Assembly (NCBI RefSeq): GCF_030408355.1
Contig: NZ_CP046606.1
Span: 1,550,001 to 1,614,000 of the forward strand
Length of the DNA stretch: 64,000 nucleotides
DNA from: Corynebacterium afermentans subsp. afermentans
GTDB lineage: Bacteria; Actinomycetota; Actinomycetes; Mycobacteriales; Mycobacteriaceae
Reading direction: 5' to 3'
This document shows positions 57,447 through 64,000 of this stretch, piece by piece. Below the pieces are notes generated by a model. The model had not been told where the DNA came from. It worked only from the letters and a program-made list of their open reading frames with translations, and made no database searches. A program made the position numbers and the translations under genes. Within the stretch, counting starts at the first letter, position 1. Every line of letters starts with the position of its first letter.

Positions 57447-58595
57447 CTAGTCCCGCCGCGTTTCAGCGCCGCATAGCGCAGCCAGCCGCGCCCCGAGCAC
57501 GTCCCAGGAGAAGTGCTCGGACACATGCGCGCGTCCGGCGCGGCCCATGAGTGTGCGCCTTTGGTCGTCGAGAAGCAGCTGCGAAATCGCCCTGGCGACG
57601 GCACCGGCGTCGCTGCCGTCAACCACCACCCCAGTTTCCGCGGTGACTGTCTCGGGCGCGCCACCGGACTCGCCCGCGACGACGGGCACGCCGCACGCCT
57701 GCGCCTCCAGGTAGACGATGCCCAAGCCCTCGACGTCGAGACCGCCCAGGCGGGTGCGCGCGGGCATGGCGAACACGTCCGCGGCCGCGACGATGTCGCG
57801 CAACCGCTCCCCCGGCACCGCGCCCGTGAATGCGACGCCCTCGCCCGCCATCGCCCGCAACTTCCGCCCGTACGGCCCGGAGCCGACGATGACCAACCGG
57901 GCGCCTTTTGCCTGTCGACGAACCTCCGGCCATCCCCGAATCAGCACATCTTGCCCTTTCCTGGCCACCAGCCGCGAGGAGCAGACCACCAGCGGGTCGT
58001 CGCCGACCCCGAGACTCTGGCGAGTGGCGGCGCGCTGAGACGCGCTGGCGGGGCGGAAGAACTCGGTGTCGACGCCGGACGGCAACGCCACAAACCGGGG
58101 TCGAGTGCCGAGTGCCGTCAGCCGACACCGGGTGTAGTCGGAGATGTAGGTGACAGTGTCAGCGCTGTGGCCGATGATGCTCAAGACCCGGCGGGCGACG
58201 GGCAGCATGCCCCAGCCGACTTCGTGGCCGTGAGTGGTGGCGATGACGTTGGTGGCTCCCGCGCGCTTCGCGGCTGCGCCCATCAGCGCCAGCGGTGCCG
58301 CGGCACCGAACCACACCGTTGCAATACCGTGCACGCGGATCAGGCGCTGCACCTCCCGCGCCGTGGCCGGGGTGGGAAGCATGACGCGGCGCGGCCAGCG
58401 AACGACCGTGTAGGGCACGGAGGCATCCCACTGGTGTGCAGCCTCGGCGTCCTGCGTGGAGGCGAACACCACGAGGTTTTCCGGGCCCACACGGTTTGCA
58501 AGCTCGGCGGCGAAGTCCCGCAGATACGACTGAATCCCGCCCACGGTGGGCGGGAAGTCGTTGGTGACCAGCAGCGTCCTAATAGCGGACTGCAC
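57447..58595 (-). CDS. pimB: PimB' mannosyltransferase (GT4)
   Basis: A 382-residue GDP-mannose-dependent enzyme adding the second mannose to phosphatidylinositol monomannoside. The N-terminal VTNDFPPTVGGIQSYLRDFA (~10-29) fits the acceptor side. The donor site is in GLDVEGLGIVYLEAQACGVP (~283-302), with the GT4 E-x7-E pair, followed by VAGESGGAPETV. The start overlaps the next upstream gene's stop by 17 nt. Position matches Rv2188c/cg2400. Confidence 0.93.
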   Translation of the reverse strand: MQSAIRTLLVTNDFPPTVGGIQSYLRDFAAELANRVGPENLVVFASTQDAEAAHQWDASVPYTVVRWPRRVMLPTPATAREVQRLIRVHGIATVWFGAAAPLALMGAAAKRAGATNVIATTHGHEVGWGMLPVARRVLSIIGHSADTVTYISDYTRCRLTALGTRPRFVALPSGVDTEFFRPASASQRAATRQSLGVGDDPLVVCSSRLVARKGQDVLIRGWPEVRRQAKGARLVIVGSGPYGRKLRAMAGEGVAFTGAVPGERLRDIVAAADVFAMPARTRLGGLDVEGLGIVYLEAQACGVPVVAGESGGAPETVTAETGVVVDGSDAGAVARAISQLLLDDQRRTLMGRAGRAHVSEHFSWDVLGARLAALCGAETRRD

Positions 58596-59601
58596 CTTGG
58601 ACCGGCATGGAGTTCAGCGGCACCACCTGGATCGGGATGCCGTAGTCCGAGGAATGGACCACCATGCCGTTGCCGACGTACATGCCGACGTGCGTCACAC
58701 CCGGGTAGTAGCCGATGATGTCGCCGGGCTGCAGGGCGTCCATGGACACCGGGGTGCCGCCTGCGAGCTGCGCCTGCGAGGTGCGCGGGATGCCAATGCC
58801 GTTTTGGGCGTAGGCCCACACCATCAGACCCGAGCAGTCGAACGCGTCCGGGCCGGCAGAGCCCCAGCCGTACGGCTTGCCCAACTGCGCCATGGCAGCG
58901 CCGACGATGCCGGAGTCCACGCCCGGAAGGGACGCGGAGTCCACCGGGTTGTCCTTGTTCATCCAACGCTGGCGGTCCGCCTCGCTCAGGCTGTCCACGC
59001 GGCGCTCGATGTCGGCGACGCGCAGCTCGAGCTCCTCGCGCTCCCCCTCGAGCTGCTTGCGCTTGCCGTCCAGCTCGTTGCGGGCGTGCTGCGCCTCAGC
59101 CACCGCCATGCTGGCCACGCTTGCGCGCTCGCCGGCAGCACGGTTGGCGTCCTCCAGCTCCGTCAGCGCACGCTGCGAGTTGCGCCCGAGAGCAGCCAGG
59201 TATGCCGAGCGGTCGATCGCCTCCTGCGGGTTGCCGGAATCCAGGGTGGTCAAAATAGCGTCGGACTTCGGGATGCGGTAGCGGGACTGCGCGATGTCGC
59301 CGACATTCTTGCGCTGCGCATCGGAGACGCCGCGCAGAGACTCCAGCTGCGACTTGGCCTCAGCCGCGCGCGCATTCGCCGACCGCAGCTTCGCCTCGGA
59401 CTGGGCGATCTCGTCTTCCAGTTCCTTGATCTCCTCTGATTTCGCCGTAGCGTCGTGGGAGACGGACTCCATTTCCTCAATCAACGCGTCAACGTCGTCC
59501 GCGTGCGCAATGGGAGCCACCGTTGTGGCGATGACGGCACCAGCGACGGCGGCCGCAAAAACAGCGCGGGGGCGGTTGGAGTGCAGCGAGTGTTTACCCA
59601 C
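58579..59601 (-). CDS. NlpC/P60 peptidoglycan endopeptidase with coiled coil (RipC-like)
   Basis: A 340-residue secreted hydrolase. GTG 59601 follows AGAGGTG and begins a signal peptide (AVFAAAVAGAVIATTVAPIAHA, cleaved near 34). A long coiled coil (~40-200) similar to FtsEX-controlled hydrolases precedes the NlpC/P60 domain at ~225-340. There the catalytic Cys is in GPDAFDCSGLMVWAYA and the His in VTHVGMYVGNGMVVHSS. It probably cleaves the D-Glu/DAP bond during cell separation; FtsEX control is inferred from the architecture. Confidence 0.92.
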   Translation of the reverse strand: MGKHSLHSNRPRAVFAAAVAGAVIATTVAPIAHADDVDALIEEMESVSHDATAKSEEIKELEDEIAQSEAKLRSANARAAEAKSQLESLRGVSDAQRKNVGDIAQSRYRIPKSDAILTTLDSGNPQEAIDRSAYLAALGRNSQRALTELEDANRAAGERASVASMAVAEAQHARNELDGKRKQLEGEREELELRVADIERRVDSLSEADRQRWMNKDNPVDSASLPGVDSGIVGAAMAQLGKPYGWGSAGPDAFDCSGLMVWAYAQNGIGIPRTSQAQLAGGTPVSMDALQPGDIIGYYPGVTHVGMYVGNGMVVHSSDYGIPIQVVPLNSMPVQGAVRY

Positions 59602-59712
59602 GTTGGACACCTCTTTAGATTTCGGCGAGACCGAACAAACTATAGCTGCTCCGGAGGCCGCAGCCAAGCAAAATGCTCAACGTGTGATTTGAGTGATCAC
59701 TGAGGTAAAAGA

Positions 59713-59752
59713 GAAAAAATGCCCCGTCCGCGTGATGCGGGACGGGGCAAAA
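59713..59752 (-). terminator. Intrinsic terminator of the second NlpC/P60 gene
   Basis: TGCCCCGTCCCGC / GCGGACGGGGCA stem flanked by TTTTTT on the minus side and AAAAA on the other, directly after the stop at 59762. It is probably bidirectional. Confidence 0.9.
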
Positions 59753-59761
59753 AGTCTGCTG

Positions 59762-60532
59762 TTAGAAGCGGACCACAGAGTGGATCGGCATCATGTGCAG
59801 ATCGCGGTAGCCGACAGGGATACCGGAGTTCAGTGCGTCGATGATCTGGCCGTTGCCGGCGTAGATAGCGACGTGGGACGCGCCACCGTAGTAGGCAACG
59901 ATGTCACCCGGCTGAATATCGCTCAGAGCGACCTGCTGGCCGGCGGCGGCCTGAGCCTGGGAGGTACGCGGAATGGACTTGCCAGCCTGAGCGTAAACCC
60001 AGGAGGTGAAGCCGGAGCAGTCGAAGGCGTTCGGGCCGGCAGCGCCGTAGACGTACGGGGAGCCGATCTTGGACTGCGCGATGGAAACGATGCGCTCGCC
60101 AGCGGACGGCTCCGGAGCCGGCGCTGGAGCGGCAACCGGTGCGGAGTAGGTCTGCTGGACCGGAGCCGGAGCCGGAGCTGCCGGGCGGACCTGCTGCTCA
60201 ACGTTTGCGAGGAACTGGCTGAATCCCGGAACGTTAGCGACGCCCGGCATTGCCTTCACGGAAGCGATAGCGTTCTGAACGTTGCCGCTTGCAGGTGCAC
60301 CTGCGAGCGACGGGATCCAGGCGTCGATGCCCGGAATGGAAGTGATACCCGGGACATTCTCAATGCCCGGAACCTGGGCGGAAACCGGAGTGGTGGGAAC
60401 ACGGACCTCTGCTGCGGAGGATGCGGCCGGCGCGACCAGTGCAGCGCCTGCTGCGACGGCTACGGTAGCCGCTGCTGCGCGTGCTGCGGTGTTGTTCTGG
60501 CGACGGTGCTTTGCCACGATAGTTTTCTCCAT
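59762..60532 (-). CDS. Secreted NlpC/P60 peptidoglycan hydrolase
   Basis: A 256-residue hydrolase. Signal peptide ~1-41 (VAVAAGAALVAPAASSAA). The linker contains short VPGI/IPGI repeats and a Pro/Ala stretch (PAPAPVQQTYSAPVAAPAPA). The NlpC/P60 domain (~145-256) has catalytic Cys in GPNAFDCSGFTSWVYA and His in ASHVAIYAGNGQIID. There is no coiled coil, unlike its neighbour. Start ATG 60532; a GTG at residue 7 (VAKHRR) with GGAGAA upstream is an alternative. A c-di-AMP riboswitch precedes it. Confidence 0.92.
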   Translation of the reverse strand: MEKTIVAKHRRQNNTAARAAAATVAVAAGAALVAPAASSAAEVRVPTTPVSAQVPGIENVPGITSIPGIDAWIPSLAGAPASGNVQNAIASVKAMPGVANVPGFSQFLANVEQQVRPAAPAPAPVQQTYSAPVAAPAPAPEPSAGERIVSIAQSKIGSPYVYGAAGPNAFDCSGFTSWVYAQAGKSIPRTSQAQAAAGQQVALSDIQPGDIVAYYGGASHVAIYAGNGQIIDALNSGIPVGYRDLHMMPIHSVVRF

Positions 60533-60540
60533 ATCTTCTC

Positions 60541-60670
60541 TTCGCCAACCGGGTTAGCTGTCGGGCGGGGTGCTGAGAAATGGCCCTGCGCCCCAAGGAA
60601 GCATTTGACTCCCCTTTGGTTCCCCGGTCCCCGTGGCGCGCGTTCCGCGGGTGCGGATCGCCGCTTCGGG
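60541..60670 (-). promoter_or_regulatory. c-di-AMP riboswitch (ydaO/yuaA type)
   Basis: On the minus strand the conserved blocks appear in order: ACGGGGACCGGGGAACC, GGGGAGTCAA, CCTTGGGGCGCAGGGCC, and CCGACAGCTAACCCGGTTGGCG close to the start codon. These are the ydaO hallmarks, as found before B. subtilis ydaO and actinobacterial rpf/NlpC genes. The riboswitch binds c-di-AMP and usually lowers expression of wall hydrolases. Exact 5' boundary is approximate. Confidence 0.9.
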
Positions 60671-61000
60671 TTACGGCTCATATGTTGTTTTTCGGTACAT
60701 GCTGCCAACGGCTGTTGTCGCAATGTCTCGAACAGGTTACGAAACGGCAACAACGGTGTCCACCCGCCACGCCGTTACAGTTCCGTTACCAAGAAAAAAT
60801 GCGTGTGACGCGTCCGCATCTCAGCTTTTTTCATCTGACACTCAGTCACCCCAAAATGCCCCATTTACCCATATTGCGCTGCATGTTCACACCGTCACGA
60901 CGCCGAACATACCGGCGCCCGCAACTTGCACGCTGCCACAACCTGAAAATCTCTGTGGTCTTTGTCACATGCCCTTGTTTACGGGTTTGTAATCAAGAAA
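60671..61000 (-). promoter_or_regulatory. Promoter/5' UTR region of the NlpC/P60 gene with MtrA-like site
   Basis: About 330 nt without a convincing ORF, AT-richer than the surroundings. On the minus strand GTAAC is repeated at 60785-60789 and 60774-60778 (11-bp period), resembling the GTAAC-N-GTAAC site of the MtrA response regulator. Another GTAAC is at 60736-60740. MtrA controls NlpC/P60-type genes in corynebacteria. Confidence 0.6.
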
Positions 61001-61031
61001 AAGCCCCTTCCCCGAAGCCGGGAAAGGGGCT
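61001..61031 (-). terminator. Intrinsic terminator after qcrB
   Basis: Minus-strand AGCCCCTTTCCCG, loop GCTT, CGGGGAAGGGGCT (one mismatch) followed by TTTTTCTT, 27 nt past the qcrB stop. It ends the qcr operon. Confidence 0.92.
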
Positions 61032-61057
61032 AAATCGCGACCGCTAAGGCGTTATAT

Positions 61058-62689
61058 CTACTCCGCGTTCTCGTTGGTGGCGTCGCGGTCGGAGCGGTCC
61101 TTCGTGGCCTCGAGCGCGCGCAGCGTCTCGACGGCCTCGTGGTGCTTCTGCTCCTCTGCGTCGCGCACACGCTCGGTGACACCGAGCTCTGCCGGGGAGA
61201 ACTTGCCGATGGTGTCGGAGTCCGCGAAGCCGAGCTGGTTCATCTGCTTCGGCACGCGGGCGCCGGCGTAGTCCAGCGGCACCGGGTGGCCGTGCTCGTC
61301 CACCGGACCCAGCGGCTGGTGGATCTCCACGAACGCACCGTTAGGCAGGCGCTTGATCACGCCGGTCTCGATGCCGTGCTCCAGTACCTCACGGTCGGAG
61401 CGCTGCAGACCGATGCATAGGCGGTACGTGATGAAGAAGGCCAGCGGCGGCAGCACGATCAGGCCGATGCGGCCGACCCAGGTCATCGCGTTGAGCGAGA
61501 TCTCGAAGAAGTGCGCCACGTGGTCGTTACCACCGGAGATTGTCAGCAGCAGGAAGAAGGTCAGGCCCATGACGCCGACACCGGTACGTACAGGAACGTC
61601 ACGCGGACGCTGCAGCAGGTTGTGGTGGGCGGTGTCGCCGGTGACCTTCTGCTCGATGAACGGGTAGGTGATCAGCAGGACAACCATCAGGCCACAGAGC
61701 AGTGCCACCCAGAATGCACCCGGGATGGTGTAGTTGCCCAGGTAGAGCTCCCACGCCGGCATGACACGGGCAGCGCCGTCAGTCCACAGCATGTAGATGT
61801 CCGGCTGGGAACCTGAGGAGACCTGCGACGGGTTGTACGGTCCGATGTTCCAGATGCCGTTGATTGTGGTCAGACCAGCCATTGCGGCCAGGACCGCGAA
61901 CACGACCATCATGTAGCCGATTGCCTCGGTGGCGAACACCGGCATGATGCGCACGCCGACAACGTTGTTCTCGGTGCGGCCCGGGCCCGGGAACTGGGTG
62001 TGCTTCTGGAACCAGACAAGTGCGAGGTGAGCTGCAACCAGGGCGAGGATGATGCCCGGCAGGATCAGCACGTGGAGGATGTAGAAGCGGTCCAGCATCA
62101 GGTCCGACGGGAAGTCGCCGCCGAAGATAGCCCAGTGAATCCAGGTGCCGATGATCGGCAGGCCCAAGATGATGGCGGACATGATTCGCAGGCCGACGCC
62201 GGAGAGCAGGTCGTCCGGCAGGGAGTAACCCATGAAGCCCTCGATCATGCCCAGCAGCACGAGGGTGACACCGATGAGCCAGTTGGCCTCACGCGGGCGA
62301 CGGAACGCGCCGGTGAAGAACACGCGCATCATGTGGGCGAACATCGCCATCATGAACATCAATGCGGCCCAGTGGTGCATCTGGCGGACAAACAGGCCGC
62401 CACGCACGTCGAAGGAAATATCCAGCGCGGTTGCGTATGCGCGGGACATCTCGACGCCGTTGAGCGGCAGGTACGCACCGTCGTAGATGACCTTTGTAAT
62501 AGAAGGGTCAAAGAACAGTGCCAGGTAAACACCGGTCAGCAGCAAGATGATGAAGCTGTACAGCGCCATCTCGCCGAGCATGAAGGACCAGTGGGTCGGG
62601 AAGACCTTGTTCAGCTGCGGGCGCAGGACGCCCGAGATTGTGTAGCGCGAATCAACGTTGTCCGCGACTTGCTCAAGTTTAGTGCTCAT
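61058..62689 (-). CDS. qcrB: Cytochrome bc1 complex cytochrome b subunit QcrB
   Basis: A 543-residue menaquinol oxidation subunit of the bc1-aa3 supercomplex. Eight or nine TM helices. Heme-ligand His pairs are in [22 protein letters not shown] (two blocks, ~101-122) and in [20 protein letters not shown] (~203-222). A ~120-residue charged C-terminal extension (from ~430) is typical of actinobacteria. The start overlaps the qcrA stop (TAATG). Confidence 0.97.
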   Translation of the reverse strand: MSTKLEQVADNVDSRYTISGVLRPQLNKVFPTHWSFMLGEMALYSFIILLLTGVYLALFFDPSITKVIYDGAYLPLNGVEMSRAYATALDISFDVRGGLFVRQMHHWAALMFMMAMFAHMMRVFFTGAFRRPREANWLIGVTLVLLGMIEGFMGYSLPDDLLSGVGLRIMSAIILGLPIIGTWIHWAIFGGDFPSDLMLDRFYILHVLILPGIILALVAAHLALVWFQKHTQFPGPGRTENNVVGVRIMPVFATEAIGYMMVVFAVLAAMAGLTTINGIWNIGPYNPSQVSSGSQPDIYMLWTDGAARVMPAWELYLGNYTIPGAFWVALLCGLMVVLLITYPFIEQKVTGDTAHHNLLQRPRDVPVRTGVGVMGLTFFLLLTISGGNDHVAHFFEISLNAMTWVGRIGLIVLPPLAFFITYRLCIGLQRSDREVLEHGIETGVIKRLPNGAFVEIHQPLGPVDEHGHPVPLDYAGARVPKQMNQLGFADSDTIGKFSPAELGVTERVRDAEEQKHHEAVETLRALEATKDRSDRDATNENAE

Positions 62690-63909
62690 TAGGACTGACG
62701 CTCCCAGAATGCCGGGCCGACGGGCTCAATGAAGTTCCCGTTGGCGATGAGGTAACCGTCTTCGTCAACAGTCACAGGCAGCTGCGGCAGTGCACGAGCG
62801 GCCGGGCCGAAGACCGGCTTGCCGTACTGCAGAGCATCGAACTGCGACTGGTGGCACGGGCACAGGATGCGGTTGGTCTGAGCCTCGTAGAGCGAGGTCG
62901 GGCAACCGATGTGCGTGCAGATCTTGGAGTAGGCGTAGTAGTCGCCGTAGTGGAAGTCCTCCTGGCCCTCACGCTCGATCGCCTTCTTCGCGTCCTGAGA
63001 ACGAAGACGAATGAGCATGACAGAGTTGCGCGGACCGTGGAGGGAGTGCATGTGGTGCTCGTAGACATCGCGCTCAGGGTCGTAGTCTTTGCCGTCGTTG
63101 ACGTCCTCCGGGTAGAGCGGGAACACCGTCTCCATGGCACCGGCCGGAAGATCCTCCGGGCGCATACGCACCAGGCGGGACACACCAGCGGTGGTGTAGT
63201 GGGAACCCGTCTGGCCCTCGTGCAGCTCGGCGATAGCGCCGGTGTCGCGGCCGAGGTAGACCTTCACGCCCTTGTCCTGAATGGTCCAACCGTGGGTCCA
63301 CAGGGTGCCGTCGCCGTGGTAGTCCAGCTCGTGGCGGACCTTCCACGGGTTCTTAATCATGCCGCCGAGCGGAGCGATGACCATCAGACCGGCGAGAACA
63401 CCCGCGGTGCCCAGCAGACCCTTCAGCGCCGAGCGGCGGCCCAGCGTCGAGGTCTCCCACGCGTCGTTCAACAGCGCGGTAGTGGTGCGGCGGTCCAACT
63501 CGCTGGAGCGGCCGTCGTGGCGACGCTGCACCGCGATCTCTTCGGGCACGAACTTCTTCACGTATTGGATGATGGCGACGCCGAGGCCGCAGAACGCCAG
63601 CGCGGCGGTCAGGCCGAGCAGCGGCGTGTAGAGGGTGTAGATAAACAGGCCCTCATCGCCGTGGAACTTCGGCTCCCACGGCCAGAACAGGTAAACGCCG
63701 AGGAAGGCCAACGCCGAGATGATCGAGATGGTCAGCCAGATACCAATGCCGGTGGCAGCGGACTTCTCGCGCGGGTCGCCCTCGACCGGGAAGCGCTCCT
63801 TGCGGTACGCCACCGTGACGTCGTCGAGCTCGGTGCCCAGGGCGGCCAGCTCCGCATTGCTCATGCGGTCCAGCTCTTCCTTCGTGTAATTCTTCTTCAC
63901 ATCACTCAT
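62689..63909 (-). CDS. qcrA: Cytochrome bc1 complex Rieske iron-sulfur subunit QcrA
   Basis: A 406-residue Rieske protein with three N-terminal TM helices ([19 protein letters not shown] at ~57-75, then ~92-120 and ~170-190), the actinobacterial form. The [2Fe-2S] ligands are in [12 protein letters not shown] (~333-344) and [16 protein letters not shown] (~353-368). ATG 63909 overlaps the qcrC TGA (ATGA) and is preferred over a start upstream. Confidence 0.97.
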   Translation of the reverse strand: MSDVKKNYTKEELDRMSNAELAALGTELDDVTVAYRKERFPVEGDPREKSAATGIGIWLTISIISALAFLGVYLFWPWEPKFHGDEGLFIYTLYTPLLGLTAALAFCGLGVAIIQYVKKFVPEEIAVQRRHDGRSSELDRRTTTALLNDAWETSTLGRRSALKGLLGTAGVLAGLMVIAPLGGMIKNPWKVRHELDYHGDGTLWTHGWTIQDKGVKVYLGRDTGAIAELHEGQTGSHYTTAGVSRLVRMRPEDLPAGAMETVFPLYPEDVNDGKDYDPERDVYEHHMHSLHGPRNSVMLIRLRSQDAKKAIEREGQEDFHYGDYYAYSKICTHIGCPTSLYEAQTNRILCPCHQSQFDALQYGKPVFGPAARALPQLPVTVDEDGYLIANGNFIEPVGPAFWERQS

Positions 63910-64000
63910 GAGCGAGATCCAATCCACATAGCAGCGGCAGCGACCAGGGTCACGCCGATGATCCACATCGCCATACCTTCAGAAACCGGGCCGAGGCCAC
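63906..64000 (-). CDS. qcrC: Cytochrome bc1 complex diheme cytochrome c subunit QcrC, C-terminus only
   Basis: The last 30 codons of the gene are inside the window: [18 protein letters not shown] followed by [12 protein letters not shown]. This is the C-terminal TM anchor of QcrC. Its TGA overlaps the qcrA ATG by 4 nt. The CXXCH heme motifs lie beyond the window edge. Confidence 0.88.
   Translation of the reverse strand, partial: GLGPVSEGMAMWIIGVTLVAAAAMWIGSRS

Overview
The window is chromosomal DNA of a high-GC member of the Mycobacteriales, most probably a Corynebacterium. The evidence is a division and cell-wall (dcw) cluster without ftsA, ending in sepF-yggT-divIVA(wag31). Actinobacterial partners such as FtsL-like, DUF3040, SAV_6107-HEPN, PknL, an Rv2175c homologue, MptA, PimB' and an MTB12-like lipoprotein agree with this. 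The gene order from ftsZ to qcrCAB matches, as far as I recall it, the Rv2150c-Rv2196 block of M. tuberculosis. It also matches the equivalent C. glutamicum block (glk next to pimB', two NlpC/P60 genes, qcrB-qcrA-qcrC). No tRNA, rRNA, CRISPR array or intact transposase was seen.

Layout. 1-5.3 kb: the 3' part of treY (trehalose synthesis from maltodextrin), a (p)ppGpp synthetase-like gene, an S4 RNA-binding protein, a small membrane protein, a YigZ/IMPACT protein and ilvA. 5.4-8.5 kb: three consecutive secreted or membrane-anchored surface proteins closed by a strong terminator. 8.6-16.5 kb: dnaE, then a MacAB-like ABC exporter with a lipoprotein adaptor. 16.5-23.2 kb: rluD-lspA, two lipoproteins (one MTB12-like), asparaginase, dinB and an HNH endonuclease family gene. 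23.3-23.6 kb: an array of an 18-bp palindrome. 23.6-27 kb: ileS with a translational-type T-box leader.

27-46.7 kb: the complete dcw cluster, transcribed leftwards: mraZ-rsmH-ftsL-ftsI-murE-murF-mraY-murD-ftsW-murG-murC-ftsQ-ftsZ-pgeF-yggS-sepF-yggT-divIVA. Many genes are coupled by 4-nt start/stop overlaps. A textbook three-repeat MraZ operator lies upstream of mraZ, and a perfect 14-bp inverted repeat lies between ftsQ and ftsZ. 46.7-53.5 kb: DUF3040, an HEPN-domain gene with two LexA-like boxes upstream, a GNAT protein, a polyprenyl diphosphate synthase, mptA, the Rv2175c-like/pknL divergent pair, and an accessory pocket holding four copies of a ~100-bp repeat around an orphan small membrane protein. 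53.5-64 kb: aroG (class II DAHP synthase), RNase AS, acyltransferase, glucokinase, pimB', two NlpC/P60 peptidoglycan hydrolases (one behind a c-di-AMP riboswitch and an MtrA-like site), and the cytochrome bc1 genes qcrB, qcrA and the tail of qcrC.

Functionally most of the window builds and splits the cell envelope: peptidoglycan precursors, septation, polar growth, lipomannan/PIM mannosylation, lipoprotein processing and wall hydrolases. The novelty candidates are the palindromic repeat family present at two loci, the LexA-box/HEPN pairing, the combined MtrA-like plus c-di-AMP control of an NlpC/P60 gene, and the hairpin before ftsZ.
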